Shown: positions 8,480 through 18,198 of the stretch, piece by piece
Layout: every line of letters starts with the position of its first letter
Position numbering within the stretch: position 1 is the stretch's first letter
Assembly: GCA_004376295.1 (NCBI GenBank)
Contig: SOJZ01000041.1
Coordinates: 1-64,000, forward strand
From: Candidatus Bathyarchaeota archaeon
Lineage (GTDB): Archaea > Thermoproteota > Bathyarchaeia > Bathyarchaeales > Bathyarchaeaceae
Direction: 5' to 3'
DNA length: 64,000 nucleotides
The notes under the pieces: generated by a model
The model's database searches: none
What the model saw: the letters and a program-made list of their open reading frames with translations, nothing else
What the model was told of the DNA's origin: nothing
Program-made: the position numbers and the translations under genes

Positions 8480-8618
8480 AATCACTCGCTCTCAAAGACT
8501 ATTTTGTCAGCGGTTCTCAAAAGCTTTTCAGAGCTTCCGTTTAACGCTTCTCAAATTATGCCTAACAGTTGAAGTAGAAAAAGAGGGTGGTAGGGTTCGA
8601 TGAAGAACTAAGGATGGT

Positions 8619-10103
8619 TTATCCCTTGACAACCCCTAGTGGAACCAAGCGGACCACACGTGTTGCGATTCCAACCTTGTCGCTCACTTTCGCCACTCTG
8701 TCCACATCTTTATATGCTAGGTCAGCTTCCTCAGCTAAAACAATAGAACTGGCAGCCCTAACCACGATTCCACGTTGTCCCAAAGCCTTTTTCACGTCTC
8801 CACCCCAGAACCTTCTTTTCGCAGCGGTTCGACTCATCATACGGCCTGCTCCATGAGCTGTGGATCCAAATGAAACATCCATGGCTTTAGATGTGCCAAC
8901 CATCAGCCATGAGCTGGTTCCCATGCTTCCGGGGATGAGTACAGGTTGTCCAACGTCTCGATAGTCTGCGGGAACTTCTACACGTCCGGGTCCAAACGAC
9001 CTTGTTGCTCCTTTCCTGTGAATCCAAACCTTTCTTCGTTGTCCATCTACCTTGTGTTCTTCAACCTTTGCGATGTTGTGAGCTACGTCATAGAGTAGAT
9101 GTAAGCCAAATTCGTCTGCTGGTCTTTTGAACACCTGTTCGAAGCTCTGGCGTACCCAGTGCGTAATTGCCTGTCGATTGCTGAATGCGTAGTTGACGGC
9201 GCAAGCCATGGCTTGATGGTAGTCTTCAGCCTCATTACTGGTGCCAGGTGCACAGGCGAGTTCTCGATCTGGCAAAACGATGTTATATTTATGAACTGCA
9301 CGTTCCATGACACGCAGATAGTCGGAGCATACTTGATGTCCGAATCCACGTGAACCACAGTGAATCATAACGGTCACCTGCCCCACATGAGTGACACCAA
9401 AAGTTTTGGCAACGCGAGGATCGTAAATTTTGTCGACTTTTTGAACTTCGAGGAAGTGGTTTCCTGATCCTAGAGTGCCAACTTGAGTCAGCCCTCTTCT
9501 TTTGGCGGTGGTTGAAACCTTGTCGGGGTTAGCGATTTCCATGCAGCCGTTTTCCTCGCAATGTTTAGCATCTTCAGACCAGCCTAGCCCTTGATCCACA
9601 ACCCATGGCACACCCTCAGCCATCAGCCGATCAAGCTCATGCGGGGTCAAGCGAAAGTCTTTTCGGCGACTGCCAAGTCCGCATGGAACATTAGTGAACA
9701 TAGCATCCGTAATTTCAGCGAGTTTGGGGCGAATGTCTTCTTCAGAGAGGTTTGAGATTAGCATACGAACTCCGCAGTTGATGTCGTATCCAACGCCGCC
9801 GGGACTGATCACACCTTCTTCGTAGTCGGTGGCTGCAACGCCGCCGATGGGAAAGCCATATCCCTCATGGCCGTCGGGTAAAGTGATGGCGTGTTTGTAG
9901 ATGCCGGGTAGGTGGGCGACATTGGAGCACTGTTCAAGGGTTCGGTCCGTTTTTATCTTTTGAAGTAGGTCTTCGTCGGCGAAGACTATGCCGGGAACTC
10001 GCATGCCGGGTTTGTATTTTTGAGGTATCCGCCAGCTGTATTCGTCGATTCTTTCAAGCGGGACTTTTGAAGGAGGTCTGCGGAATCTTTTTCCCCTACT
10101 CAT
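8619..10103 (-). CDS. rtcB: RNA-splicing ligase RtcB
   Basis: This protein of 494 residues, the usual RtcB length, has no intein. It shows the metal-binding PGGVGYDINCGVRM (Asp107, Cys110), the GSGNHFLEVQ loop and IHCGSRGFGHQ. It also has the nucleotidyl-acceptor His in HRKGATRSFGPG. RtcB joins 2',3'-cyclic-phosphate and 5'-OH RNA ends using GTP and completes tRNA splicing. ATG 10103 is preceded by AAAGGTGATTCA; an open frame extends upstream to 10181 but lacks conserved sequence. An intron-bearing tRNA-Ser at 18339-18456 and archease at 12165 fit its role. Confidence 0.96.
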   Translation of the reverse strand: MSRGKRFRRPPSKVPLERIDEYSWRIPQKYKPGMRVPGIVFADEDLLQKIKTDRTLEQCSNVAHLPGIYKHAITLPDGHEGYGFPIGGVAATDYEEGVISPGGVGYDINCGVRMLISNLSEEDIRPKLAEITDAMFTNVPCGLGSRRKDFRLTPHELDRLMAEGVPWVVDQGLGWSEDAKHCEENGCMEIANPDKVSTTAKRRGLTQVGTLGSGNHFLEVQKVDKIYDPRVAKTFGVTHVGQVTVMIHCGSRGFGHQVCSDYLRVMERAVHKYNIVLPDRELACAPGTSNEAEDYHQAMACAVNYAFSNRQAITHWVRQSFEQVFKRPADEFGLHLLYDVAHNIAKVEEHKVDGQRRKVWIHRKGATRSFGPGRVEVPADYRDVGQPVLIPGSMGTSSWLMVGTSKAMDVSFGSTAHGAGRMMSRTAAKRRFWGGDVKKALGQRGIVVRAASSIVLAEEADLAYKDVDRVAKVSDKVGIATRVVRLVPLGVVKG

Positions 10104-10283
10104 TGAATCACCTTTAATGAAGGAAGATTCTTGGTGCATATATAAACAATTTTGGTGTTTACACCAAAGATTTGAATCCACATATCACCTGAGGATGCGA
10201 CAGAGATAAACGCTTTGAGAGTGAAGTAATTCTGACTAGAGAACCGCGAAGCCTGAAGAAGAAAATAGGGGAAAACAAAGTTC

Positions 10284-11099
10284 ATGGTAGTAGTCAAAGA
10301 AATCTTGTGTAAATCGATGCTCAGCCGATCACGTATTCCTACCATAGACTATGCGGTCAATCCGTACAGAGGGTGTGAGCACAAGTGCGTCTACTGCTAC
10401 GCACGGTTCATGAAGCGGTTTACAGGTCACCAAGAGGAGTGGGGTGAATTTGTCGACGTGAAGATTAATGCGCCTCAAGTTTTGGCTCGAGAGCTTTCTA
10501 AGAAGGCTAAGGGACTTGTATATTTGAGCTCGGTCACCGATCCATATCAGCCTCTGGAGAAAAAGTACGAATTAACTAGGAAATGTCTGCAAAAACTGTT
10601 GGCACACAGTTTTCCCATAACCATTCAAACCAAGTCGTCGCTTGTTTTGAGAGATATCGACATGCTTGCCAAGTTCCCAGAGTGCGACGTAGGCTTCACC
10701 ATCACTTCGGTTGACGACGAAGTTGGAAGGAAGTATGAGCCGCGTTCATCTCCAGTAGAGGAGCGACTGGCCGCTCTAGAAGAGCTTCACGACCGAAAAA
10801 TAATGACTTACGCTTTCCTAGGGCCTATGTTGCCACATATCACAGATAACGAGGAAAGCCTACGCACCATGATTCAAAGCCTCGCTCAAGTGAAAGTGGA
10901 TTATGTCATGGTAGACCGCCTCAACATGCGCTGGGGCGTGTGGCCTTCTGTCACCAGCTTTCTGAAGCAACACTATCCGGAGTTGATACCGGAGTACAAG
11001 CGCATATTCTGGTCGAGAAACGATTACTTTGAGAAAATGAAATTGAAAATCTTAAAGTTATGCGATGAATACGGCGTTAGATGCGAATTTTGCTATTAG
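10284..11099 (+). CDS. Radical SAM protein, SPL-like family
   Basis: This 271-residue radical SAM protein has the cluster motif RGCEHKCVYCYARF (CxxxCxxC, about residues 30-43). Downstream it has YLSSVTDPYQPLEKKYELTRK, ITIQTKSSLVLRDIDML and the C-terminal RIFWSRNDYFEKM, which are typical of the spore-photoproduct-lyase-like radical SAM group. The substrate is unknown. A CEFC pair ends the protein. Its 3' end overlaps the convergent MBL gene by 23 bases. A decayed relative lies at 32224-32965. Confidence 0.85.
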   Translation: MVVVKEILCKSMLSRSRIPTIDYAVNPYRGCEHKCVYCYARFMKRFTGHQEEWGEFVDVKINAPQVLARELSKKAKGLVYLSSVTDPYQPLEKKYELTRKCLQKLLAHSFPITIQTKSSLVLRDIDMLAKFPECDVGFTITSVDDEVGRKYEPRSSPVEERLAALEELHDRKIMTYAFLGPMLPHITDNEESLRTMIQSLAQVKVDYVMVDRLNMRWGVWPSVTSFLKQHYPELIPEYKRIFWSRNDYFEKMKLKILKLCDEYGVRCEFCY

Positions 11100-12021
11100 A
11101 ATGGATTTCAGAAAATTTCTTGAAGTATTCGATGAAGCCTTGAATGTCCCGTGCCCTGAACTCCCTGAATACTACATGATTATCAACAAAATCAGCCACT
11201 TGCCTCATCGAAGCATCCTTTTCCAAAACTCTTTCATAAATAGTCGCAAACTTTTCCCCACATTTCACTCCATCAGAGACAATTTCTCCCCACAGTTTCA
11301 GTTGAGCTGTGTAAGCTTTCAGTTTCCTAACCGCGTCATCTGCTGGGCCAAAATGGGAATAATACAGTTTTTCGGGTGCCATTTCGACCAGTCGACTGAG
11401 TGAAGTTAAAGTCTTTTCGAGATGAAAGGGTGGAGGAGTAGTAGGCATCACTACGTCAAATTTGCTCAGATATATTCCAGCTGTGTCGCCAGTGAAAATT
11501 CCTCTCGCAGTATTTTCATAGAAGCTCAATTCATGCGAAGCATGTCCGGGCGAATCCAGAACCATTAGTTCAACACTTTCACCCAAGCTAATTATCATTC
11601 CATCTGTTACGGTGATTATTCGCTCTTTTGGAACGGGTTGAACTTCACCATACATTTCTGCTACCTTGCCCAAAGCCTGCTTAGTCTGCGTCCATAGTTT
11701 TTCGGGATTCACTAAATGTGGAGCACCTCGAGGGTGAACTAGCAGCTTTGCGTTAGGTAGATAGCGCAAAAGCGCTCCTGCACCGCCAGCGTGATCAACA
11801 TGAACGTGTGAAACTGCTAGGTAATCGACTTGCTCGTTTCTTATTCCTATTTCTTTTAGACCCGCCAGTAAATTTTCCACCGATGTTAGAGGTCCGCTTT
11901 CGATGATTGCCACTCTGCTTGCTTTTAAAACGTAGGAAGAGATCAGGTTCTCAATGTCTGCAGGTTTCAGATCGATCAGGTATATGAAATTGTTGAGTTT
12001 CTTGCTGTACACCGTTTTCAC
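11077..12021 (-). CDS. MBL-fold metallohydrolase
   Basis: This 314-residue protein carries the MBL signature SHVHVDHAGG (about residues 70-79), the later metal ligands DSPGHASHELSF and FTGDTAGIYLS, and a final His in YYSHFGPADD. The C-terminal 80 residues form a helical extension. It resembles the group of MBL hydrolases with a C-terminal helical domain. The substrate is not predictable. Its 3' end overlaps the convergent radical SAM gene. Confidence 0.85.
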   Translation of the reverse strand: MKTVYSKKLNNFIYLIDLKPADIENLISSYVLKASRVAIIESGPLTSVENLLAGLKEIGIRNEQVDYLAVSHVHVDHAGGAGALLRYLPNAKLLVHPRGAPHLVNPEKLWTQTKQALGKVAEMYGEVQPVPKERIITVTDGMIISLGESVELMVLDSPGHASHELSFYENTARGIFTGDTAGIYLSKFDVVMPTTPPPFHLEKTLTSLSRLVEMAPEKLYYSHFGPADDAVRKLKAYTAQLKLWGEIVSDGVKCGEKFATIYERVLEKDASMRQVADFVDNHVVFREFRARDIQGFIEYFKKFSEIHSNSKIRI

Positions 12022-12164
12022 CTTGGATAAGCAAAAGGCAATTTGGTTATTAATGTTTCCAGCTTGAGTACGACGACTATACTAGCTATATTGATTTATG
12101 GTGTTGGGCCAAAGAAGTTTAATTTTCGTTTTCATAAAACTGAAGACGGCATACATGCAGAATT

Positions 12165-12611
12165 TTAAATGTCTAAAATGAATTTTACGATTACCGATTT
12201 AGGCTTTTTCAGGATTTCCATTCGATGGTAAGTTACAGCCTTTACTCCAACTTTTCGTGGATGCTTCGCGAGGTTAAGAGGTTCTCCCCAGATTTTTGCC
12301 TTCAGTTTCAAACCGCTTGATGTTTCTTCTATGCTGAAAATCTTGAAGCGGGAGTATAGGTTGTCGGTCAAATCAAACTTGACTAAGAGTTTTTCCAACC
12401 AGCTGTAGAGGAGGGCATATTCATCGTGTCCCTCCACTTCCACGTCATCTTCGACTTTTAATTCAACCTTCTCGACATCTGTCATGACCTCAAAAGTGGC
12501 TAAGGCTGCGTTTTCAAAAGCTTCTTCTAGGGTTCTGCCGTAAGCGGCTACATAGGCGTCAGCAGTGTGTTCCAAAAACTCGAACCGTCTTCTCATTGGC
12601 ATATCGATCAC
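12165..12611 (-). CDS. Archease (RtcB activator)
   Basis: This 148-residue protein starts with RRRFEFLEHTADAYVAAYGRTLEEAFENAALATFEVMTD, the archease signature with its metal-binding acidic residues. It continues DEYALLYSWLEKLLVKFD and AVTYHRMEI. Archease speeds GTP-dependent activation of RtcB and widens its NTP use. It is near rtcB but not in its operon. GTG at 12611 follows AAGGAA; ATG 12602 is an alternative start. Confidence 0.93.
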   Translation of the reverse strand: MIDMPMRRRFEFLEHTADAYVAAYGRTLEEAFENAALATFEVMTDVEKVELKVEDDVEVEGHDEYALLYSWLEKLLVKFDLTDNLYSRFKIFSIEETSSGLKLKAKIWGEPLNLAKHPRKVGVKAVTYHRMEILKKPKSVIVKFILDI

Positions 12612-12737
12612 AGGGATTCCTTAACACATCGTAAACAACAATCATTTCATCTTAAAAGGTTAATAGAGTTTCTCTGAATACCATTAGATCTTTAACGTGG
12701 GAGGCAATGACATATCAGATGTTTTTTCAGTGGGATA

Positions 12738-13205
12738 TTAAGGTGGAGCGGTCATCTTCCATGTTGTTGTGTTGGAATATGAGTAATACCAGATGATGGA
12801 TTCGCTGGCACTTACGACGTATTTATCACATGCGGAACCTCCATGTGACCACCCGTATTCTGTCCAGGTCCACCAGCTCCAATATTTTGAATCCTCCGCC
12901 GATTCTTCTACGCCGTTGATTGAGGTTACATATAAGCCCATAACGCCGAATGAAGTGGCTTCAACATTCCATCCTGCCTGTGTCATAGCATCGTATAGCG
13001 TTGCTCCAATTGTTCCATTAAACCATTGCCGTGTTCCATTAGCATAGTCAACACTCAGGTTGATGGAGCCAGGTGCTCCGCCAATTCTGTCTACCAGATC
13101 TGTATATTGATAATAGTAGTATCCAAACGCTGAAAAAGCAACTATTGCCAAGCAAAGAACGACCATCGTAGCTAATATCCATTTATTTTTCAATAATGCC
13201 GTCAA
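12738..13205 (-). CDS. Membrane-anchored DUF4430-like protein
   Basis: This 155-residue protein has an N-terminal signal anchor (WILATMVVLCLAIVAFSAFGYYYY) and an extracellular beta-rich domain with ATLYDAMTQAGWNVEATSFGVMGLYVTSINGV and YWSWWTWTEYGW. That matches the transcobalamin-C-like DUF4430 fold. Four bases separate it from the upstream ECF S-component gene, so both are one operon. In such pairs the DUF4430 protein may capture the ligand outside the membrane. The ligand is unknown; cobalamin is tempting given the B12-dependent operon at 55-59 kb, but this is inference. Confidence 0.75.
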   Translation of the reverse strand: MTALLKNKWILATMVVLCLAIVAFSAFGYYYYQYTDLVDRIGGAPGSINLSVDYANGTRQWFNGTIGATLYDAMTQAGWNVEATSFGVMGLYVTSINGVEESAEDSKYWSWWTWTEYGWSHGGSACDKYVVSASESIIWYYSYSNTTTWKMTAPP

Positions 13206-13209
13206 CTTC

Positions 13210-13746
13210 TCACCTCTTCATAATTTTTCCAACTGCCTTAATGATTGGAAATGAACCGACAGCAAAGATTGTAGCATTACTGAGTTCATGCAAAATTGTA
13301 AATGGAGCACCAAGAGCGACTGTAACTATGATTGGCAGGCTGAATGTTAATGCGTAGACCACGTTTGTGATTAAATCATAAAATAATGTTAGAATAAATC
13401 CTGTGACCCCGAGGAAAATACTTAGTCTAAGACGTTGGTTATCGAAGTTATTTGAGACAAGGTTCTTTCCTAGAAGACCACCGATTAATCCATAAATTGC
13501 CTCTGAAAACATGGTTGCAAGCCAAATCTGCGGGATAAAGCCAAATGGATTTAGTGTCCCGTAAACTGCCCATGTGAAGATGCCTATTAAAGCTCCAGCA
13601 AGGGGTCCGAGACAAAATCCTCCAATGAAAACTATGAAATCCATCATCTTCACGTTTGGCACGCCTATCAAAGCATAGTTTGTTGCTACGCTGAGAGATA
13701 CAAGCATTGCGATGAGGGAAATTCTGTGAACGTTCATTTGTGACAT
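13210..13746 (-). CDS. ECF transporter S-component (substrate-binding membrane subunit)
   Basis: This 178-residue protein has about six membrane segments. It includes ATNYALIGVPNVKMMDFIVFIGGFCLGPLAGALIG, the pattern of ECF-type vitamin transporter S-components, with the small-residue helix that contacts the T subunit. No ATPase or T subunit is encoded nearby, so it probably shares a global energising module. It is cotranscribed with a DUF4430 protein. Substrate uncertain. Confidence 0.8.
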   Translation of the reverse strand: MSQMNVHRISLIAMLVSLSVATNYALIGVPNVKMMDFIVFIGGFCLGPLAGALIGIFTWAVYGTLNPFGFIPQIWLATMFSEAIYGLIGGLLGKNLVSNNFDNQRLRLSIFLGVTGFILTLFYDLITNVVYALTFSLPIIVTVALGAPFTILHELSNATIFAVGSFPIIKAVGKIMKR

Positions 13747-13818
13747 GGTTGGATTATCTATCCATGTATTTAACTGTTCCTACAATATTTAAGACGAAAA
13801 CAGACATAATTGAGAACG

Positions 13819-14457
13819 ATGAAAATGGAATCGCTAAAGGTTATAGAAAAAGTTGCGGAAAAGTTGGCGCCTGGACGGACACCCACTTTTACACAAGTTC
13901 ATATAATCAAAGCCTTGGAGACCATAAGCGCCGAGGAGGCTGTTGGCCGAATAAAGCTTTCAAAAACGTTGGGGTTAGGTGAAGGTGCAACACGTACCTT
14001 GGTGAAGCATCTTAAAAACGAAGGGATAATTGAGATCTCAAGGTCTGGCATTATTCTGTCAGAATCTGGCAGAAAACTGCTTTCCGTTCTGAAGTCTAAG
14101 ATTGGCGGGGAAACAGAGGTTCCTGAAAGCTCTCTGACAGTTGGATCGTTTAACGTGGCGGTTCTAATCAGAGACGAGGCTGACGCGGTAACGCATGGCT
14201 TGGAACAACGTGACGCGGCGATTAAGGCCGGAGCTTCTGGAGCTACAACACTGGTGTTCAGCCACAACAAGTTAGCCATGCCTGGTATAAGCGAGGATGT
14301 TTCCCAAAACATAAAGTCGATTCACGATATGCTCATATCAAAACTGAAACCAAAAGAAAACGATGTGATCATAATAGGAAGCGCTGAGGACAGATTCACA
14401 GCAGAGTTCGGAGCAAAAGCTGCAGTCCTTGAACTGTTAAAATCGAAGAAGAGGTGA
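13819..14457 (+). CDS. DUF4443-like protein with winged-helix N-terminus
   Basis: This protein of about 212 residues has residues 10-95 looking like a winged helix (AEEAVGRIKLSKTLGLGEGATRTLVKHLKNEGIIEISRSGIILSESGRKLL). The C-terminal domain of about 110 residues includes DAAIKAGASGATTLVFSHNKLAMPG and NDVIIIGSAEDRFTAEFGAKAAVLELL. This matches an archaeal family I know as DUF4443. It is probably a ligand-responsive transcription regulator; the ligand is unknown. ATG 13819 was chosen over the upstream TTG at 13810. Confidence 0.7.
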   Translation: MKMESLKVIEKVAEKLAPGRTPTFTQVHIIKALETISAEEAVGRIKLSKTLGLGEGATRTLVKHLKNEGIIEISRSGIILSESGRKLLSVLKSKIGGETEVPESSLTVGSFNVAVLIRDEADAVTHGLEQRDAAIKAGASGATTLVFSHNKLAMPGISEDVSQNIKSIHDMLISKLKPKENDVIIIGSAEDRFTAEFGAKAAVLELLKSKKR

Positions 14458-14571
14458 CGCCCTCTTAGTGAGGCTAACTGCACGAAAGCACTTCGGTTGT
14501 ATTGAAAACCCTTTTATCAGCCTAGAATAAATTTTAGGAAAGATCACTTACCGGGTAAGGAGGCGCGCGAA

Positions 14572-16377
14572 ATGAAACCGAAGTTTGATTTAGAAGAACT
14601 GTCTAAAGTTTGGCGTGTTGGCCCATTTGAGGTTTCTGCTGACGGAAAGAAAATTGCTTGTATGTGGGACAGAGAAGGATTTTGGGAAATCTTCACCTTA
14701 GAGCTCACTGATGACGGTGTTAGTGAACCAAAGAAAGTTTCCCCTGGTCCGGGAACCAAGTTGTATCCAGAGTGGACCCCCGTCGAAGACAAGGTTACCT
14801 ATATGAAGGACAACAACGGGGACGAAAAATACGAAATCTATCAGGTGCCTGCAAAGGGAGGAGAGGTAGTTAATCTTACAAATAGGCCAGATGTCTTGAA
14901 ACAGGCGATGAGCTGGAGTCCTGACGGAAAGAAAATCGCAATTGAAGGAAACTTTGATGGAAAATTCGCTCTTTGGATGCTAACGCTTGAAACGGGAGAA
15001 TACGAGAAGCTGGTGTATCATCCGCTTGGACGTTGGTTGAGGCCTCGGTTCTCTCCAGACGGAAAGTGGGTTGCATTCGCGGGAAATCGTACCAAAAACC
15101 CAAGAAACCAAGACCTATACGTTATTCCTAGCACAGGCGGCGCAGACGACAAATTGGTCTCTCTCTCAGACGATTCAGAAGATGCCATTACGTTCCGATG
15201 GTCTCCAGACTCAAACGGAATAGCCTTCGTTACCAACGTCTTTGGGTCCGAAGACATTGGAATCGCATCGTTAGAGGATAAATCCATAACTTGGATAGCG
15301 AAAAACAGATGGGAAAAAAGCAATCCAGTATTTTCTCCTGATGGAAAACGCCTATCCTACACCATTAATGTCAAAGGAAACTTTGACATATGCATCACTG
15401 AAATCTCAAGTATGAAAACTGAAAAGCTGGGCTTGCCAAAAGGCGTGAACTATAATCAAAGGTTCTCTCGTAACGGTGAAAACATAGTTTTTCTGCACTC
15501 TGGACCCAGATCGCCAGGTGATCTCTGGGAAATTTCGTTGGAAACGGGTGAGAAAAGACAATTAACTCACTCTCTGAGAGACGTTATTGATCCAAACTAC
15601 TTGCTGGAACCAGAAGTTGTGACGTACCGCTCTTTTGACGGACTTGAAATCTCTGCTTTTCTATATCTTCCGAAAGGAATGAAGAAGGGGCTCTTGCCTG
15701 CAATATTATGGATTCACGGAGGACCCACGGCGCAATGGGTGAACAGTTGGAAGCCAGGAGTCCAGTTCTTCGTCAGCTCGAGTTTCGCTGTTCTTGCCCC
15801 AAACTACAGAGGAAGCACCGGATATGGCAAGAAATTCAGAGACCTTAACTTGAAAGATTGGGGTGGAGGCGACCTAAAAGATGTGGTTGCAGGAGTAGAG
15901 TACCTGGAGAAACATGGAATCTCTCATAGGTCAAAGATTGGAATAATGGGAACCAGTTATGGCGGATACACAACTTGGATGGCCCTAACAAAAGCTCCAG
16001 AGCATTTCAGCGCTGGAGTCCCTATATGTGGAATGACCAACCTCATAACAGACTTCAACACGACCCGAGAAGACCTCCGTCTCTATTCTATTCAACAACT
16101 CGGCCACCCAGACGAGAACCCCAAACTATACCATGACAGATCACCAGTCAATTTCGCACAGAACATTCGTGCACCCGTATTCATCATTCACGGTGCACGT
16201 GACCCTAACGTCACCATGGGAAACACTGACGAGATAGAACCACTTTTGAAAAAATACAACAAGCCCTACGAAAAGAAGGTCTATCCAGATGAAGGACACG
16301 GGCTTATGAAACTCAAAAACAGGATCGACGCGTTGAAATTGACGCTAGACTTCTTCCAACGACACCTCCAACAATAG
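14572..16377 (+). CDS. S9-family prolyl oligopeptidase (acylaminoacyl-peptidase type)
   Basis: This 601-residue protein has an N-terminal beta-propeller made of repeats such as WSPDGKKIAIEGNFDG and RFSPDGKWVAFAGN, and a C-terminal alpha/beta hydrolase. The triad is visible: Ser462 in GTSYGGYTTW, Asp544 in HGARDPNV and His576 in DEGHGLMK. The oxyanion loop is in IHGGPTAQW. It is a cytosolic peptidase that trims short or acylated peptides. ATG follows a strong AAGGAGG. A paralogue lies at 49320-51128. Confidence 0.93.
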   Translation: MKPKFDLEELSKVWRVGPFEVSADGKKIACMWDREGFWEIFTLELTDDGVSEPKKVSPGPGTKLYPEWTPVEDKVTYMKDNNGDEKYEIYQVPAKGGEVVNLTNRPDVLKQAMSWSPDGKKIAIEGNFDGKFALWMLTLETGEYEKLVYHPLGRWLRPRFSPDGKWVAFAGNRTKNPRNQDLYVIPSTGGADDKLVSLSDDSEDAITFRWSPDSNGIAFVTNVFGSEDIGIASLEDKSITWIAKNRWEKSNPVFSPDGKRLSYTINVKGNFDICITEISSMKTEKLGLPKGVNYNQRFSRNGENIVFLHSGPRSPGDLWEISLETGEKRQLTHSLRDVIDPNYLLEPEVVTYRSFDGLEISAFLYLPKGMKKGLLPAILWIHGGPTAQWVNSWKPGVQFFVSSSFAVLAPNYRGSTGYGKKFRDLNLKDWGGGDLKDVVAGVEYLEKHGISHRSKIGIMGTSYGGYTTWMALTKAPEHFSAGVPICGMTNLITDFNTTREDLRLYSIQQLGHPDENPKLYHDRSPVNFAQNIRAPVFIIHGARDPNVTMGNTDEIEPLLKKYNKPYEKKVYPDEGHGLMKLKNRIDALKLTLDFFQRHLQQ

Positions 16378-16867
16378 CGATAAAAACGCTTTGATGCTTG
16401 CAAAGGAACCGCAACAGTTTTTCGTGGCATTTGACCCTTCTCCAGCGAAAGTGTTCTTTCAACCCTCTTATTTTGAATTTTCCTCGAATAACACTACAGT
16501 AACGGAAACAAAAACAAAGATTGCTACTACGGGTTCATCAAAAACCATGTCGTTGGCGCCAGGAATTAGGTTCACACTCACGTTTATATTCCACGTTTTT
16601 TGCGTAGTGATTGACTCCGAAGCGAGTTGCCTATTTTTGAAAGAGATAAAGAAAAAAGAAGGTTTGGGTGTTCTTGTGGGTTCTTCTTATGCTTGTTGTA
16701 ATGTTTCGATATTGGAGATTATGTGGTCGATGATTACGCACAAGTCAGACTGGGTGGTTGAGTGGAGTTTGTTCTCGTCGATTACTTCTTCCTTCATGTC
16801 ATTGAGCTTCTCAATGGAACCTTTTGAACCGTTAAGTATTTAAATTATTACCACCACAGTAATATTC
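16378..16867. other. Intergenic stretch with one doubtful 36-residue minus-strand ORF
   Basis: No family-level gene is seen in these 490 bases. A plus-strand open frame (16391-16843) has low-complexity, non-protein-like composition. On the minus strand 16687-16797 would encode a 36-residue peptide starting MKEEVIDENKLHSTTQSDL and ending ISNIETLQQA. It is helical and charged, but the start and ribosome site are weak. Confidence 0.3.
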
Positions 16868-17494
16868 ATGTCATACTACGACTTGTGGAACATATTGTGG
16901 AACTGGAAGAAAGAATTCACAGTAAGGGAATTTACTTCAGTCTTCGTTAGTCCTCACCCTAACAAAGTTTTGCATGACATGACGAAAAAAGGTTTGTTAG
17001 AAAGATCTGGCTGGGGAAAATACAAGGTTAATTCTTCTGAAGAATACTTGGCTAAACAAATCAACGTATCTCAAGCCTACGATTTGTTAACTCAAGCTAC
17101 GATGAAGTATGCTTTTAATGGACCTGATGCTGTATTCTTCTGGACTAAGGGAGGATATCAAGTTGACAGATTTTTCGGTTTTTATCCCATCCATTTGAAG
17201 GTCAGAAAGAACAGTTTGAAAAAGTGGAAGGGTTTCTTCAGGTCTAAGAAGCAGAGGTTTCATGTCAAGGATCACCCTATTAGGCAGACGTTGTTTGGTT
17301 TGTTCTACGTATTGTATCCTGAAGTTGACTTCAAACCTGAGGAGATAAATGGCTTTCATGTTATTCCATTGAAAGAAACCGTGGATTTTTGCAAGAGAAA
17401 TATCTATTCTTACGATCCGGCTTTGGAAATGTTGGATGAGATGTATGGTTTAGGCTTGAATGTAAGATATAGAGAAGCCAAAACCAACTTCTAG
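16868..17494 (+). CDS. AbiEi-like winged-helix protein (antitoxin candidate)
   Basis: This 208-residue protein has an N-terminal winged helix (WKKEFTVREFTSVFVSPHPNKVLHDMTKKGLLERSGWGKYKV) of the type in AbiEi-like antitoxins. A basic alpha/beta C-terminal half includes YAFNGPDAVFFWTKGGYQVDRF. Its stop TAG overlaps a GTG in frame with the next gene, an AbiEii-like nucleotidyltransferase. The pair is therefore a type IV AbiE-like module, with this protein the likely repressor and antitoxin. Confidence 0.7.
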   Translation: MSYYDLWNILWNWKKEFTVREFTSVFVSPHPNKVLHDMTKKGLLERSGWGKYKVNSSEEYLAKQINVSQAYDLLTQATMKYAFNGPDAVFFWTKGGYQVDRFFGFYPIHLKVRKNSLKKWKGFFRSKKQRFHVKDHPIRQTLFGLFYVLYPEVDFKPEEINGFHVIPLKETVDFCKRNIYSYDPALEMLDEMYGLGLNVRYREAKTNF

Positions 17495-17502
17495 TGTTTA
17501 AA

Positions 17503-18198
17503 ATGGAATTCGTGAAAAGAGAGAACGAGATACTTCGAATGCTTAAGAGGTTAACAGAGGAGAAAATGGATTTAATAGTAGTTGGCGGATATGCAGTTAG
17601 CGGCTTGGCGAAACATAGGTTTTCCGCGGATTGTGATATAGTTGTGCCAAAAAGAGAATTGAAAAGGCTTGAAAAAGTTCTGGAGAAAGAGGAATTCGAG
17701 AAACATGTTAGGAGAACTGGATTCGACGAAATGTATGCTGGAGAGTTTGTTAGTTACAGAAAAGAGGTCAATGGACTTCCAGTTACGTTTGATCTTCTTG
17801 TTGGAAGTTTAGTTTGCAGAGCAACAGGGGCTGCGTGGAGTTTTGATTACGTCAAGAAGAGTTCAATTGAGGCTAACATTGCTGGTATCGAAACTTCAGT
17901 AATTTGTAGGATTCCTGAAAAGGAATTACTCATCGCTTTCAAAGTTCATTCAGCTAGAAGGGCAGATATACGAGATATAGTAATGTTGAGAGAAGATGCA
18001 AACCTTGAGAAGGTTTTGAAGCATACAAGGAAAGGTAGAGAAGAGGCGCTAAAAGAACAAATCCAAGGGATAATCGAAGCGCTTGAAGATCCAAAACTGG
18101 TAGACTCCTTGAAAGGTGTTTTCGCTTTGAGTATAGACGTTAAGAAACAGATTGAGAACACTCGAAAAAAAATGGAAACACTCTCAAAAGCAATTTAA
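17503..18198 (+). CDS. AbiEii-like nucleotidyltransferase
   Basis: This protein of about 231 residues has the nucleotidyltransferase motif LIVVGGYAVSGLAKHRFSADCDIVVPKRELKRLEKVLEK. The GGYA loop and the D-x-D pair appear as DCD. A later acidic strand lies in VTFDLLVGSL, and there is a Lys-rich helical C-terminus. AbiEii toxins add nucleotides, often to tRNA ends. ATG 17503 was taken; GTG 17494 overlapping the upstream stop is an alternative. It forms one operon with the AbiEi-like gene. Confidence 0.78.
   Translation: MEFVKRENEILRMLKRLTEEKMDLIVVGGYAVSGLAKHRFSADCDIVVPKRELKRLEKVLEKEEFEKHVRRTGFDEMYAGEFVSYRKEVNGLPVTFDLLVGSLVCRATGAAWSFDYVKKSSIEANIAGIETSVICRIPEKELLIAFKVHSARRADIRDIVMLREDANLEKVLKHTRKGREEALKEQIQGIIEALEDPKLVDSLKGVFALSIDVKKQIENTRKKMETLSKAI

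Noticed and set aside
16391-16843. 150-residue plus-strand ORF
   Set aside because: Ser/Phe-rich composition, no ribosome site and no family features; probably chance opening in non-coding DNA.
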